This document shows positions 17,255 to 25,828 of a stretch of DNA of 64,000 bases, piece by piece. How positions within the stretch are numbered: the stretch's first letter is position 1; every line of letters starts with the position of its first letter. The translations under genes were made by a program, and so were the position numbers. The stretch spans positions 62,001-126,000 of the forward strand of contig CALSRX010000002.1 of the NCBI GenBank assembly GCA_943788865.1, written 5' to 3'. This stretch comes from an uncultured Polaribacter sp. (GTDB lineage: Bacteria > Bacteroidota > Bacteroidia > Flavobacteriales > Flavobacteriaceae). The notes beneath the pieces were generated by a model. It saw only the letters and a program-made list of their open reading frames with translations. It made no database searches and was not told the DNA's origin.

Positions 17255-17902
17255 ATGGCACACGATTTAAGCAATCATCGTAAATCATATGAAAAGCAAG
17301 AATTGTTAGAAAGCAATTGCCCAGAAAACCCTATCGAATTATTTCAACAATGGTTTTTAAATGCCGATGCTTCTGAAATGGTAGATGAAGCAAATGCGGT
17401 AACTGTTTCTTCAATTGGATTAGATGGTTTTCCAAAAAGCAGGGTAGTGTTACTTAAAAAATATACCTGGGAAGGATTTATCTTTTACACAAATTACAAT
17501 TCAGAAAAAGGAAAAGCGATTTTAGCAAATAATAATATTTGTATGTCTTTTTTTTGGGCTGGTTTAGAACAACAAATCATCATTAAAGGAAATGCAGAAA
17601 AATTGGCAGAAAATTTGTCTGATGGTTATTTTGAATCACGTCCAGATGGAAGCAAATTAGGCGCTTGGGCCTCAAATCAAAGCGAAGTTGTGTCCTCTAG
17701 AGAACAACTAGATAATCAATTAAAAGAGTTGGAAAACCAATTTGTAGGAAAAGAAATCCCTAGACCCAAACATTGGGGCGGATTTTTAGTAAAACCTATT
17801 TCTATAGAGTTTTGGCAAGGAAGACCCAACCGGATGCATGATAGAATTCGATATACTTTGCAAAAAGATTTTTCTTGGAAATTAGAGCGTTTAGCCCCAT
17901 AA
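17255..17902 (+). CDS. pdxH: Pyridoxamine/pyridoxine 5'-phosphate oxidase
   Basis: PdxH uses FMN and oxygen to make pyridoxal 5'-phosphate. The 215-residue protein has the FMN-binding SRVVLLKKYTWEGFIFYTNY, the GSKLGAWASNQSEVVSSREQ segment and a C-terminal FWQGRPNRMHDRIRYT with substrate-binding arginines ending KLERLAP, all typical. The product is the cofactor of HemL earlier in the window. It stands 50 bases after aspA. A TATTTTTAC box at 17230-17238 could be its own promoter, though weakly. Confidence 0.97.
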   Translation: MAHDLSNHRKSYEKQELLESNCPENPIELFQQWFLNADASEMVDEANAVTVSSIGLDGFPKSRVVLLKKYTWEGFIFYTNYNSEKGKAILANNNICMSFFWAGLEQQIIIKGNAEKLAENLSDGYFESRPDGSKLGAWASNQSEVVSSREQLDNQLKELENQFVGKEIPRPKHWGGFLVKPISIEFWQGRPNRMHDRIRYTLQKDFSWKLERLAP

Positions 17903-17932
17903 TTTTTTATATTTACTTTATCAAACTTTGGA

Positions 17933-18421
17933 ATGAAAACACTCTATATTGTTCGTCACGCAAAATCATCTTGGGATTACGAATCTATTGCAGACATCGA
18001 TAGACCATTAAAAGAACGTGGTATCAAAGACGCACATTTAATCTCTAATTACTTAGCTGAAACCATCAAAAAACCAGATGTTTTTGTAACCAGTAGCGCA
18101 AACAGAGCACTACATACAGCAATTATTTTTTGCGATAATTTTAGTTATCCTTTATCTAACTTATACATAAAAAAACAATTGTATAATTTTAGCGATGGTT
18201 ATTTGGTTAAAACGATAAATGCCTTGGATGATAATTTTGACTCTGCTATTATTTTTAGTCACGATCATGGCATCAATACCTTTGTAAATAAATATGGTAG
18301 CAAACCAATTGCACATGTACCTACTTGTGGTGTTATTGGAATTGAGTTTGACACCAAACATTGGAAAAACTTAAAGAAAGGAACTACCACATTGATAGAG
18401 TTTCCTAAAAACCATAAATAA
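17933..18421 (+). CDS. SixA-like histidine phosphatase
   Basis: This 162-residue protein starts MKTLYIVRHAKSSWDYES, with the RHG/RHA motif whose histidine takes the phosphate. DRPLKERGIKDAHLIS, SSANRALHTAIIF and SHDHGINTF complete the short histidine-phosphatase core of the SixA type. Such enzymes dephosphorylate phosphohistidine proteins or small molecules, and the substrate is unknown. It lies 30 bases after pdxH and 8 bases before the Ppx/GppA gene, with which it is probably co-expressed. Confidence 0.9.
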   Translation: MKTLYIVRHAKSSWDYESIADIDRPLKERGIKDAHLISNYLAETIKKPDVFVTSSANRALHTAIIFCDNFSYPLSNLYIKKQLYNFSDGYLVKTINALDDNFDSAIIFSHDHGINTFVNKYGSKPIAHVPTCGVIGIEFDTKHWKNLKKGTTTLIEFPKNHK

Positions 18422-18429
18422 AAATACTT

Positions 18430-19326
18430 TTGTTAGAAATTAAAAAATACGCTGCAATAGACATTGGTTCAAACGCCATACGTTTACTGATTGCAAATGT
18501 TATCGTAGAAAAAGACAAAGAAACTCAATTCAGAAAATCTTCTTTAGTTCGTGTTCCAATTCGTTTAGGAGCTGACACATTTGTTTCTGGAGAAATTACT
18601 CCTACCAACACACAGCGATTGGTAGATGCTATGGAGGCTTTTAAATTATTAATGAAAATTAATAATGTAGAAAAGTACAAAGCTTGTGCAACCTCTGCAA
18701 TGCGCGAAGCAGAAAACGGAAAAGAGATTGCTAAAGTTGTTTTGGAAAAAACAGGTGTAGAAATAGAAATTATTGGAGGAAAAAAAGAAGCTGCCATCAT
18801 TTCTTCAACAGATTTAAATGAATTGATAGAAAGCGACTCTTCTTATTTATATGTTGATGTTGGTGGTGGAAGTACAGAATTTACCATATTCTCTAAAGGG
18901 AGAATTATTAACAGTAAATCCTTTAAAATGGGTACTGTTCGTTTAATAAACAACTCCAAATCAGAAAATAAAATTATTTTTAAAGAGGTTCAAAAATGGA
19001 TTGAAGCCAATACAAAAGACCTTAAAAAATTATCTTTGATTGGTTCTGGTGGAAACATCAATAAAATTTTTAAAATGTCTGGTAGAACACTAGGAAAACC
19101 CATTTCTTATATTTATTTAAACGCTCAATATCAGTTCTTAAAAAACATGAGTTTTGATGATCGTATTTCTGAATTGAGTTTAAATCCTGATAGAGCTGAT
19201 GTTATTATTCCGGCAACAAAAATATATTTATCTGCAATGAAATGGAGTGGTGCAAGAAATATTTATGTTCCAAAAATTGGTTTGGCAGACGGAATCATAA
19301 AAAGTTTATACCGCAATAAACTATAA
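18430..19326 (+). CDS. Ppx/GppA-family phosphatase
   Basis: This 298-residue protein begins KKYAAIDIGSNAIRLLIANV, the ATPase-fold phosphate-1 motif of exopolyphosphatases and guanosine pentaphosphatases. YLYVDVGGGSTEFTIF is the second phosphate motif, and LIGSGGNINKIFKM a third. It is a short form with the core domains only and lacks the extra C-terminal domain of E. coli Ppx. The only in-frame start is TTG at 18430, and the same bases form a TACTTTTG promoter-like word, so the exact start is uncertain. Its end overlaps the convergent lpxK gene by 6 bases. Confidence 0.9.
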   Translation: MLEIKKYAAIDIGSNAIRLLIANVIVEKDKETQFRKSSLVRVPIRLGADTFVSGEITPTNTQRLVDAMEAFKLLMKINNVEKYKACATSAMREAENGKEIAKVVLEKTGVEIEIIGGKKEAAIISSTDLNELIESDSSYLYVDVGGGSTEFTIFSKGRIINSKSFKMGTVRLINNSKSENKIIFKEVQKWIEANTKDLKKLSLIGSGGNINKIFKMSGRTLGKPISYIYLNAQYQFLKNMSFDDRISELSLNPDRADVIIPATKIYLSAMKWSGARNIYVPKIGLADGIIKSLYRNKL

Positions 19327-20343
19327 ACTTTCTTGTACATAATTCTGTATTAAAGCATCAAATTTTTCTTGATGCTCTAAAAAGGAACTTTCAATTGGTA
19401 AGTAATATAAATTTTCTATTCCATCCGACAATCGAACAAAGTCTTTTTCGGTAGTTAACACAATTTTATCTTTAGATTTTATCGCATTAAATTGCTCTTT
19501 GATGTTTGTTATTTCTTTATCTAAAAACTGATGGTGGTCTGAAAACTTAAGGTGTTTGAAAGGGCAACTCAATGATGTCAAATGATTTTCTAAGGGCTTC
19601 GGATTTGCGATTCCAGTAACCAATAAAACTTTATATTTATTTAAATCAGAAGTTTTAATTTTTGATGTAGTATTTGATAACAAAACATCAGAATACTGAA
19701 TAGAAGAAAAGAAAATAGGCCCTTTAAAATATCTTCCTATTAATTGCTGCAATTCTTTTTTTTCTATTTCATCAATTGTTGTAGGACATTTTGTAACCAC
19801 AACAACATTAGCACGCTTAACACCTACTCTTCGTTCTCTTAAATTCCCTGTTGGCAATACAAAATCGTTCGAAAACAAGTCATTGTATTTTGTTAGCAAA
19901 ACATAAAAACCTGCTTTTACTTTTCTATGCTGAATAGCATCATCCAACAACACAACTTCTGAGGTATTCATTTGCTGAATTCCATGTACTCTGTTTTCGT
20001 CAACAACAACAGTAATATCGTTAAATTTTTTAGAAAACTGCAAAGGTTCATCACCAACTTCTGAGGAATTTTTAGTTTGATTTACAACAATAAAACCTGT
20101 TGTTTTTCTACCATAACCCCTACTTAAAACTCCAACCTTATAGGTTGATTTTAACAGTCTAATTAAATATTCTATTTGAGGAGTTTTTCCGGTGCCTCCC
20201 ACAGATAAATTTCCTACGGCTATAATTGGTTTATCAAATGAAGTTGATGCAAACAAACCTAGATCAAAAAAGTAATTACGAAGAGTTGTAACAATACTAT
20301 AAATGATGGCAAATGGGAATAATAAAAATCGAATAAATTTCAT
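19321..20343 (-). CDS. lpxK: Tetraacyldisaccharide 4'-kinase
   Basis: LpxK phosphorylates the lipid A disaccharide precursor at the inner membrane. The 340-residue protein has a membrane-anchoring N-terminal helix (FIRFLLFPFAIIYSIVTTLR), the P-loop in AVGNLSVGGTGKTPQIEYLI, GVLSRGYGRKT and the VLLDDAIQHRKV Walker-B-like segment with its conserved aspartates. Its presence shows a lipid A-containing outer membrane. It converges on the Ppx/GppA gene and diverges from the Nif3-like gene. Confidence 0.95.
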   Translation of the reverse strand: MKFIRFLLFPFAIIYSIVTTLRNYFFDLGLFASTSFDKPIIAVGNLSVGGTGKTPQIEYLIRLLKSTYKVGVLSRGYGRKTTGFIVVNQTKNSSEVGDEPLQFSKKFNDITVVVDENRVHGIQQMNTSEVVLLDDAIQHRKVKAGFYVLLTKYNDLFSNDFVLPTGNLRERRVGVKRANVVVVTKCPTTIDEIEKKELQQLIGRYFKGPIFFSSIQYSDVLLSNTTSKIKTSDLNKYKVLLVTGIANPKPLENHLTSLSCPFKHLKFSDHHQFLDKEITNIKEQFNAIKSKDKIVLTTEKDFVRLSDGIENLYYLPIESSFLEHQEKFDALIQNYVQESL

Positions 20344-20367
20344 TAGTACTAAAGTAATTAAAAATCT

Positions 20368-20375
20368 TAACTTTG
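20368..20375 (+). promoter_or_regulatory. Predicted -7 promoter box of the Nif3-like gene
   Basis: TAACTTTG matches TAnnTTTG and lies 61 bases before the chosen ATG at 20437. No TTG stands at the ideal upstream spacing, so support is modest. Confidence 0.35.
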
Positions 20376-20436
20376 GTTCTCGTTATATTTTTCTTTTTTA
20401 AGAAAATTACGCAATTTGAAAATTAAATTCATTTCA

Positions 20437-21228
20437 ATGAAAATACAAAATATAACCAATTATTTAGAAGAATTAGCTCCACTCTCTTACGCTGAAGGAT
20501 TTGACAATGTTGGTTTATTAATTGGAGATCATACTACTGAAGTAACCGGAGTAATAGTTACTTTAGATAGCTTAGAAGCAACCGTTGATGAAGCTATTGC
20601 TAAAAACTGCAATCTAATTATCAGTTTTCATCCAATCATATTTGGGGGTTTAAAAAAATTAAATGGCAGCACTTATGTAGAACGTGTTGTAATAAAAGCA
20701 ATTAAAAACAACATTGCCATATATGCAATGCACACAGCTTTAGACAACATAAAAAATGGTGTGAGCGGAAAAATTTGCGAAGTTTTAGGGTTAAAAAACA
20801 CAGAAATATTAATTCCGAAATCAAATTTACATACTCAGGAAATGATAGGAATGGGAATGATAGGTGAATTAAATTCAGAAATGAATGAGGTTGAGTTTTT
20901 ACAATTTATAAAAACAACGATGAAAACAGCATGCATTAGACATTCTGAATTTTTAGGGAAACCAATAAAGAAAGTTGCTGTATTGGGAGGGTCTGGAAGT
21001 TTTGCAATAGAAAATGCAATTGCTCTAAAAGCTGATGCATATATTAGTTCAGATTTTAAATATCACGATTTTTTTAAGGCAGAAAAACAACTTTTATTGG
21101 CAGATATTGGACATTATGAAAGTGAACAGTTCACAAAAAATCTTTTAGTTGAGTATCTTACAAAAAAATTCACTAATTTTGCCATCATTTTATCACAAAA
21201 AAGTACAAATCCAATTTATTACATTTAA
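20437..21228 (+). CDS. Nif3-like dinuclear metal-centre protein, short form
   Basis: Nif3/YbgI-family proteins form hexameric toroids with two metal ions per subunit, and their role is unsettled. From the ATG at 20437 this one has 263 residues. Metal-site elements are visible: LIISFHPIIFGG, YAMHTALDNIKNGVS and the late ADIGHYESEQFT. Bacteroidota members are usually about 365 residues, with a PII-like insert in the middle. Here ILIPKSNLHTQEMIGMGMIG joins the two halves directly, so the insert is absent while both halves remain in frame. The frame is open upstream to a TTG at 20416. It is followed 2 bases later by the coiled-coil gene, the usual partner. Confidence 0.88.
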   Translation: MKIQNITNYLEELAPLSYAEGFDNVGLLIGDHTTEVTGVIVTLDSLEATVDEAIAKNCNLIISFHPIIFGGLKKLNGSTYVERVVIKAIKNNIAIYAMHTALDNIKNGVSGKICEVLGLKNTEILIPKSNLHTQEMIGMGMIGELNSEMNEVEFLQFIKTTMKTACIRHSEFLGKPIKKVAVLGGSGSFAIENAIALKADAYISSDFKYHDFFKAEKQLLLADIGHYESEQFTKNLLVEYLTKKFTNFAIILSQKSTNPIYYI

Positions 21229-21230
21229 AC

Positions 21231-22004
21231 ATGGCAAAGAAGAAAGAGGTTACGGTTGAAGAAAAATTAAGAGCGTTATATGACCTACAATTAATTGACT
21301 CTAGAATAGATGAAATTAATAGCGTTAGTGGAGAATTACCTTTAGAAGTAGAAGATTTAGAAGACGAAATTGCAGGTTTAAACACTAGGCTTTCAAATTA
21401 CGCAGAAGATGTAGCAAATTTAGATACAGATATTAATAACAAAAAATTATTAATTGAAGAATCTAAAGCTTTGATGAAAAAATACGAAGAACAACAAAAG
21501 AAAGTTAGAAATAATAGAGAATTTGATTCTATTACAAAAGAAATTGAATACCAAGAATTAGAAATTCAATTAGCTGAAAAAAGAATTGGAGAATATGCTG
21601 TTAGAATTGAACAGAAAAATGAAATCATAGATGCAACTAAAGAAAAATTAGCTAAGCAGAATGAGCATTTAAAACACAAAAAAGCTGAGCTTGACGGAAT
21701 CTTAAAAGAAACTGAAAAAGAACAAAAAATGCTAGTAAAAAAATCTGCTGAATTTTCTGCAGAAATTGACGAGCATTTATTATCGGCTTATAAAAGAATT
21801 CGTACTAAAGTAAAAAATGGCTTAGCTGTTGTATCTATAGAAAGAGGAGCTTCTGGTGGTTCTTTCTTTACAATTCCACCACAAGTTCAATTAGAAATTG
21901 CTACTCGTAAAAAAATTACGATTGATGAATATAGTGGTCGAATTTTAGTGGATGCTGATTTAGCAAGAGAAGAGAAAGAAAAAATTGACAGCTTAATGTC
22001 TTAA
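21231..22004 (+). CDS. C4-type zinc-ribbon family coiled-coil protein (zinc cysteines lost)
   Basis: This 257-residue protein is mostly a long coiled coil (about residues 25-180) followed by the small C-terminal module of the former DUF164 family. In most bacteria that module has two CxxC pairs. Here the matching stretch reads ASGGSFFTIPPQVQLEI and KITIDEYSGRILVD, with no cysteine at all, so it cannot bind zinc the usual way. It follows the Nif3-like gene by 2 bases, a pairing widely conserved in bacteria. A strong terminator lies behind it. The family has been linked to RNA or nucleic-acid handling, but the function is not settled. Confidence 0.82.
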   Translation: MAKKKEVTVEEKLRALYDLQLIDSRIDEINSVSGELPLEVEDLEDEIAGLNTRLSNYAEDVANLDTDINNKKLLIEESKALMKKYEEQQKKVRNNREFDSITKEIEYQELEIQLAEKRIGEYAVRIEQKNEIIDATKEKLAKQNEHLKHKKAELDGILKETEKEQKMLVKKSAEFSAEIDEHLLSAYKRIRTKVKNGLAVVSIERGASGGSFFTIPPQVQLEIATRKKITIDEYSGRILVDADLAREEKEKIDSLMS

Positions 22005-22024
22005 GAAAGAAAACTTTTAAATAT

Positions 22025-22058
22025 AAAAAAACTCGGAGAAATTTCTCCGAGTTTTTTT
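22025..22058. terminator. Bidirectional intrinsic terminator
   Basis: A perfect 11-bp stem (ACTCGGAGAAA paired with TTTCTCCGAGT, 22031-22052) is flanked by an A-tract on the left and a T-tract on the right. It ends the coiled-coil gene on the plus strand and the DUF349 gene on the minus strand. Confidence 0.9.
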
Positions 22059-22074
22059 ATATCAATATTTTACA

Positions 22075-23985
22075 TTAATAATCCATCTTTTTTATAAAGT
22101 CGAGTTTTTGTTTCCAAATATTAATCTCATCTTTATAAGTATCAATATTAGCTCTAACATTAACCACTAAAGGATTATCTTCGTTTGCATTAGAGAAAAA
22201 GCTCAAATTATTTTCTAACTGCTGAATTTCTTTATTGATTTCATCAATTTTCTTTCTAACAAATAACTGCTCTGAATTTAATTTATGAACATTCCCTTGA
22301 GCCATTAATCCGTCTATCAAGTTTTTATATTTTAACATTGCTATTTCGTCTTTACTTAAAGACAACCCTTCTAACAACTTATCTATCTGCTTATAAAATT
22401 TACTTTCTAAATGCCTAACACTTCTTGGTGTATCCCCAAAATCTCTCCATTTTTTAATAAACTCGTTAATCTCTTCTATGGTAGCTTTTTCTACTTTTTT
22501 AATTTCTTCTAAATAGACCTTTTTCTCTTCTATAAAAGCTTGTTGCTCTTTGTTTAAATCGTCTTGCCTATTATGATATCGATCAAAATAATGATTACAA
22601 GCAGCTTTTAATCGCTTCCAAATATCATCAGAAAATTTTCTTGGAACGTGTCCTATTTTCTTCCAATCTGCTTGGATTTTTTTCATGGTATTTGTTGCAT
22701 TTTCCCAATCTTCGCTATCTTTAATAGATTCTGCTAATTCAATAAGTGCATTTTTCTTATCTAAATTATCCTGCTGTACATTTTTTTCTTTTTTATAAAA
22801 AGTATTTTTTGAAGCATTAAATTTTTTTGTAGCTGCTTTAAATTTTTGCCAAACTTCTTCACTCTTGTTATAAGGCAATTTACCAACATCAAAATATTGC
22901 TTTCTCAATGCTTCAATATCATTAATGCTTTTTTGCCAATCAATATGTTTTTTATTTTTAGAAGTGTCGTAGTTTTCTATCAATTCAATTACTGATAACT
23001 TTTTATCAATAATCTCTTGATGTTGTGTTTTTAATGACCTAAAGTAATCGTGTCTTTTATCATGTATTTTTTTACTAGCAGCACTAAACTTTTGCCAAAC
23101 ATCCTCTCTGTGTTCTTGAGAAACCGGACCAATGTCTTCTTTCCATGCTTTATGATATTGCTGTAGTTCTTTAAAAGCATCGTTTACATTTTCCAATTCT
23201 TCCAACGCTTCTACTTTTTCAATCAGCTTTAATTTTTCTTCTAAATTATTCTTAAAATCTAAATCTCTAAAATCATTGCTTAAATGTAATAAATCGTAAA
23301 AACGTTCTACATGATGATGATAATTTCTCCAAGTATCGTTGTATTTATTTCTAGGCACAGATCCAATTTCTCTCCAATTTGTTTGTATAACTTTAAAGTT
23401 TTTATACATCGTGTTTGGTTCTGCATTTTCTATCAATTCTTTAAGTTCATTGATTACTTGATGACGCTTTTCTAAGTTGTTTTTTAATTGTGTATCTAAA
23501 TTAGCATAATACGCATCTCTTTTACTTTTATAGTCGGACAGTAATGAATTGTATTTAGATTTAACTTGACTTGAATATTGAAAATCAATAGAATTACCAC
23601 CTTCTTCTAAAAATGCAGCTTTCTTTTCGGCTAATATTGCGCCAAATTTTGAATTGAATGCGTTTTTAATGGCATCAATATTTTTCTTTAACTGTTGTAT
23701 AGGAAAATCCTTTAGAAGTTTTTCTAATTCATCTACCAAGCTTTCTAACTCCATGTTCTCATATGCTAACATTGGGATAGAATTCTTCTCTTCGTCTTTT
23801 TCTGCTTCCTCTGCTACTTTATCTTCAATCTCTTCAACAACTTTGTTCGTTGCTGTTTTCTCCTCTTCTACTTCTTCAACTTCTGGTTTTGTTTCAGTTT
23901 TCTGATTTTCAACGGGTGTTACTTCATTTTCTTCTGGAGTTTGATTGACTTGATCTTCTGTATTTTCTTGATTTTTATCTAACAT
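22075..23985 (-). CDS. DUF349 repeat protein
   Basis: This 636-residue protein has an acidic, Glu/Val/Lys-rich N-terminal 70 residues with low complexity, then an array of helical DUF349 repeats. Five copies are visible by the recurring core W-x-x-[IF]-G-x-x-P-x-x-x-x-x-x-x-W: WREIGSVPRNKYNDTW, WKEDIGPVSQEHREDVW, FDVGKLPYNKSEEVW, WKKIGHVPRKFSDDIW and the degenerate WRDFGDTPRSVRHLE. The C-terminus is a further coiled coil. No enzyme motif is seen, and the function of DUF349 proteins is poorly known. An AT hairpin (CCTATATT/AATATAGG, 24004-24027) lies in the leader. It is transcribed toward the shared terminator. Confidence 0.85.
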   Translation of the reverse strand: MLDKNQENTEDQVNQTPEENEVTPVENQKTETKPEVEEVEEEKTATNKVVEEIEDKVAEEAEKDEEKNSIPMLAYENMELESLVDELEKLLKDFPIQQLKKNIDAIKNAFNSKFGAILAEKKAAFLEEGGNSIDFQYSSQVKSKYNSLLSDYKSKRDAYYANLDTQLKNNLEKRHQVINELKELIENAEPNTMYKNFKVIQTNWREIGSVPRNKYNDTWRNYHHHVERFYDLLHLSNDFRDLDFKNNLEEKLKLIEKVEALEELENVNDAFKELQQYHKAWKEDIGPVSQEHREDVWQKFSAASKKIHDKRHDYFRSLKTQHQEIIDKKLSVIELIENYDTSKNKKHIDWQKSINDIEALRKQYFDVGKLPYNKSEEVWQKFKAATKKFNASKNTFYKKEKNVQQDNLDKKNALIELAESIKDSEDWENATNTMKKIQADWKKIGHVPRKFSDDIWKRLKAACNHYFDRYHNRQDDLNKEQQAFIEEKKVYLEEIKKVEKATIEEINEFIKKWRDFGDTPRSVRHLESKFYKQIDKLLEGLSLSKDEIAMLKYKNLIDGLMAQGNVHKLNSEQLFVRKKIDEINKEIQQLENNLSFFSNANEDNPLVVNVRANIDTYKDEINIWKQKLDFIKKMDY

Positions 23986-24074
23986 CTAATAATGTTTAAG
24001 GTTCCTATATTATTTTTTAAATATAGGGATGTATTATAAAATGACAAAAAAACTTCGCTTATAATAACAAAATT

Positions 24075-24839
24075 TTAGGAATTCCAAATTTGCCAAGATT
24101 TCTCTGCTTGAAGCTGTAACATTTCTAATCCGTTTTTAATAATTGCGCCTTTATTTTTACCATTCTGTAAAAAGGTGCTTAAAGCAGGATTGTAGATTAA
24201 GTCGTATAATAAATGTTTAGAAGTAATGTATTGGTAGGGAATATTTGGACATAAATCTGTTTCTGGGAAAGTACCCAAAGGGGTACAATTAACAATGATT
24301 GTATGTTCAGAAATTAATTCTTGTGTAAGATTTGAATAGGGAATTTCATTTTCATTTTCTGGATTTCTAGAAACAAAAACAAAATCGATGTGTAGTTTTT
24401 TTAATGCGTATGCTATTGCTTTTGAAGCACCTCCAGTTCCAATAATTAAAGCTTTGGTATGATGTAACTCTAGTAATGGTTTTAAGGAGTTTAAAAATCC
24501 AACAACATCTGTATTATATCCTTTACACTTTCCGTTTTTTAAAAATTGAATAGTATTTACTGCTCCTATTTCTTTAGCTTCAGCATCAATTTCCGTTAAA
24601 AAAGGTAGAATTTCTTCTTTATAAGGTATGGTAACATTCATTCCGCATAAAGCTTTATTTTGTTTCAAAAGTAATGGAAACTCTTGTATGGATTGAATCT
24701 CAAAATTCTTGTATTGATAATGCAAAAGTTCTAATTCATCAAACTTTTCTTTAAAATATCCGCTAGAAAATGAATAAGAAATATTTTTTCCTAACAAACC
24801 AAACGTATTGCAATTATCTTGTTTTTTTTCTTCTGTCAT
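24075..24839 (-). CDS. aroE: Shikimate dehydrogenase
   Basis: AroE reduces 3-dehydroshikimate with NADPH in aromatic amino acid synthesis. The 254-residue protein starts with the substrate site (FGLLGKNISYSFSSGYF), has the catalytic lysine at residue 74 in GMNVTIPYKEEI, GAVNTIQF, YNTDVVGFLNSL and the NADPH loop GTGGASKAIAYAL. The start overlaps the upstream DUF368 gene's 3' end by 26 bases, so they share a transcript. A later start would shorten the overlap, but MTEEKKQ fits the family. Confidence 0.93.
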   Translation of the reverse strand: MTEEKKQDNCNTFGLLGKNISYSFSSGYFKEKFDELELLHYQYKNFEIQSIQEFPLLLKQNKALCGMNVTIPYKEEILPFLTEIDAEAKEIGAVNTIQFLKNGKCKGYNTDVVGFLNSLKPLLELHHTKALIIGTGGASKAIAYALKKLHIDFVFVSRNPENENEIPYSNLTQELISEHTIIVNCTPLGTFPETDLCPNIPYQYITSKHLLYDLIYNPALSTFLQNGKNKGAIIKNGLEMLQLQAEKSWQIWNS

Positions 24840-25827
24840 AAAAATCTATTCCTAAAATTAATGCAATTCCTAAAACAATATAAAAAACAGCAAACCATGT
24901 TTCTGAAGTCGAAAGATCTGGTAAATATCGTTCAAAATTTTGAACAATTTTATTTCCTTTTCCATCCAATAAAAATTCTCCATTTTGTGTTGTAAAAATT
25001 TTGTTTTTCCAAGGCCATACAATTCCTAACGAACCTGTAATGAATCCAATAATTATTGCTGTTACAATTTGATGCCATCTTTTTAAAACATACCCTAAAA
25101 CATGAGAAATAGATACCAATCCAAATGCTGACCCAGCAGTAAAAACAGAAATTATTTTTAAATATCGGATATTTTCTGATTCTTTTAAAACCTCAAAATC
25201 ACCTGAAAGCAACCCCGTAACAATTGTAAATAAGCCATTTACAGAATCAACCAACAATAATACATAATTCCCTAATAAAATTAATATAAACGAGCCAGAT
25301 AACCCTGGTAAAGTCATTCCTGAAACACCGATAATTCCGCACAAAAAAACGAACCACAAATTATCATTCTCTTGTGCTGGAGTCATAAAACTAATTCCGA
25401 CTCCAACTGAAATTCCGATAACAAAAGAAAGTGTGTTTTTTAGATTCCAATCGCCAAAATCTTTATAAATATAAAAAACAGAACCGATAATCATTCCGAA
25501 AAACCAACTCCAAACATACAGCTCATAATGATGTAAAAAATAGTCTAGAATCAAAGAAACACTAAAATAACTAAACATACTTCCACCTATAATTAAGAGT
25601 AAAAACTGTCCGTTTACATATTGGTAAAAACTTTTAAATCGACCATTTATTAACAGTTTAAATGCTTTGACATTTATCTTTTGAAAAGAATATATCATTT
25701 CTTCATAAAAACTCAACACAAAAGAAACCGTACCACCAGAAACACCAGGAACTTTATTTGCTGCTCCCATTGCCAATCCTTTTAAAAAAAGAGCACTTTT
25801 ATGTAAAAATGTACGTCCTAATTTCAT
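24814..25827 (-). CDS. DUF368 family membrane protein (PopT-type polyprenyl-phosphate translocase), copy 2
   Basis: This 337-residue protein has 9-10 membrane helices and the DUF368 double signature: GLAMGAANKVPGVSGGTVSFV (first 21 residues of the pattern around residues 15-35) and SGMTLPGLSGSFILILLGNY in the middle. DUF368 members such as PopT have been described as carriers that recycle undecaprenyl phosphate across the inner membrane. A paralogue lies immediately upstream (1-bp gap) and aroE overlaps its end. It shares the SLGIVWPWKNK segment with its neighbour, so a gene duplication is evident. Confidence 0.85.
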   Translation of the reverse strand: MKLGRTFLHKSALFLKGLAMGAANKVPGVSGGTVSFVLSFYEEMIYSFQKINVKAFKLLINGRFKSFYQYVNGQFLLLIIGGSMFSYFSVSLILDYFLHHYELYVWSWFFGMIIGSVFYIYKDFGDWNLKNTLSFVIGISVGVGISFMTPAQENDNLWFVFLCGIIGVSGMTLPGLSGSFILILLGNYVLLLVDSVNGLFTIVTGLLSGDFEVLKESENIRYLKIISVFTAGSAFGLVSISHVLGYVLKRWHQIVTAIIIGFITGSLGIVWPWKNKIFTTQNGEFLLDGKGNKIVQNFERYLPDLSTSETWFAVFYIVLGIALILGIDFYDRRKKTR

Positions 25828-25828
25828 T

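Noticed and set aside
18425..18432. Promoter box (TACTTTTG) for the Ppx/GppA gene
   Set aside because: It coincides with the only start codon in frame, has no -33 partner, and the gene lies 8 bases behind its neighbour in an apparent operon.
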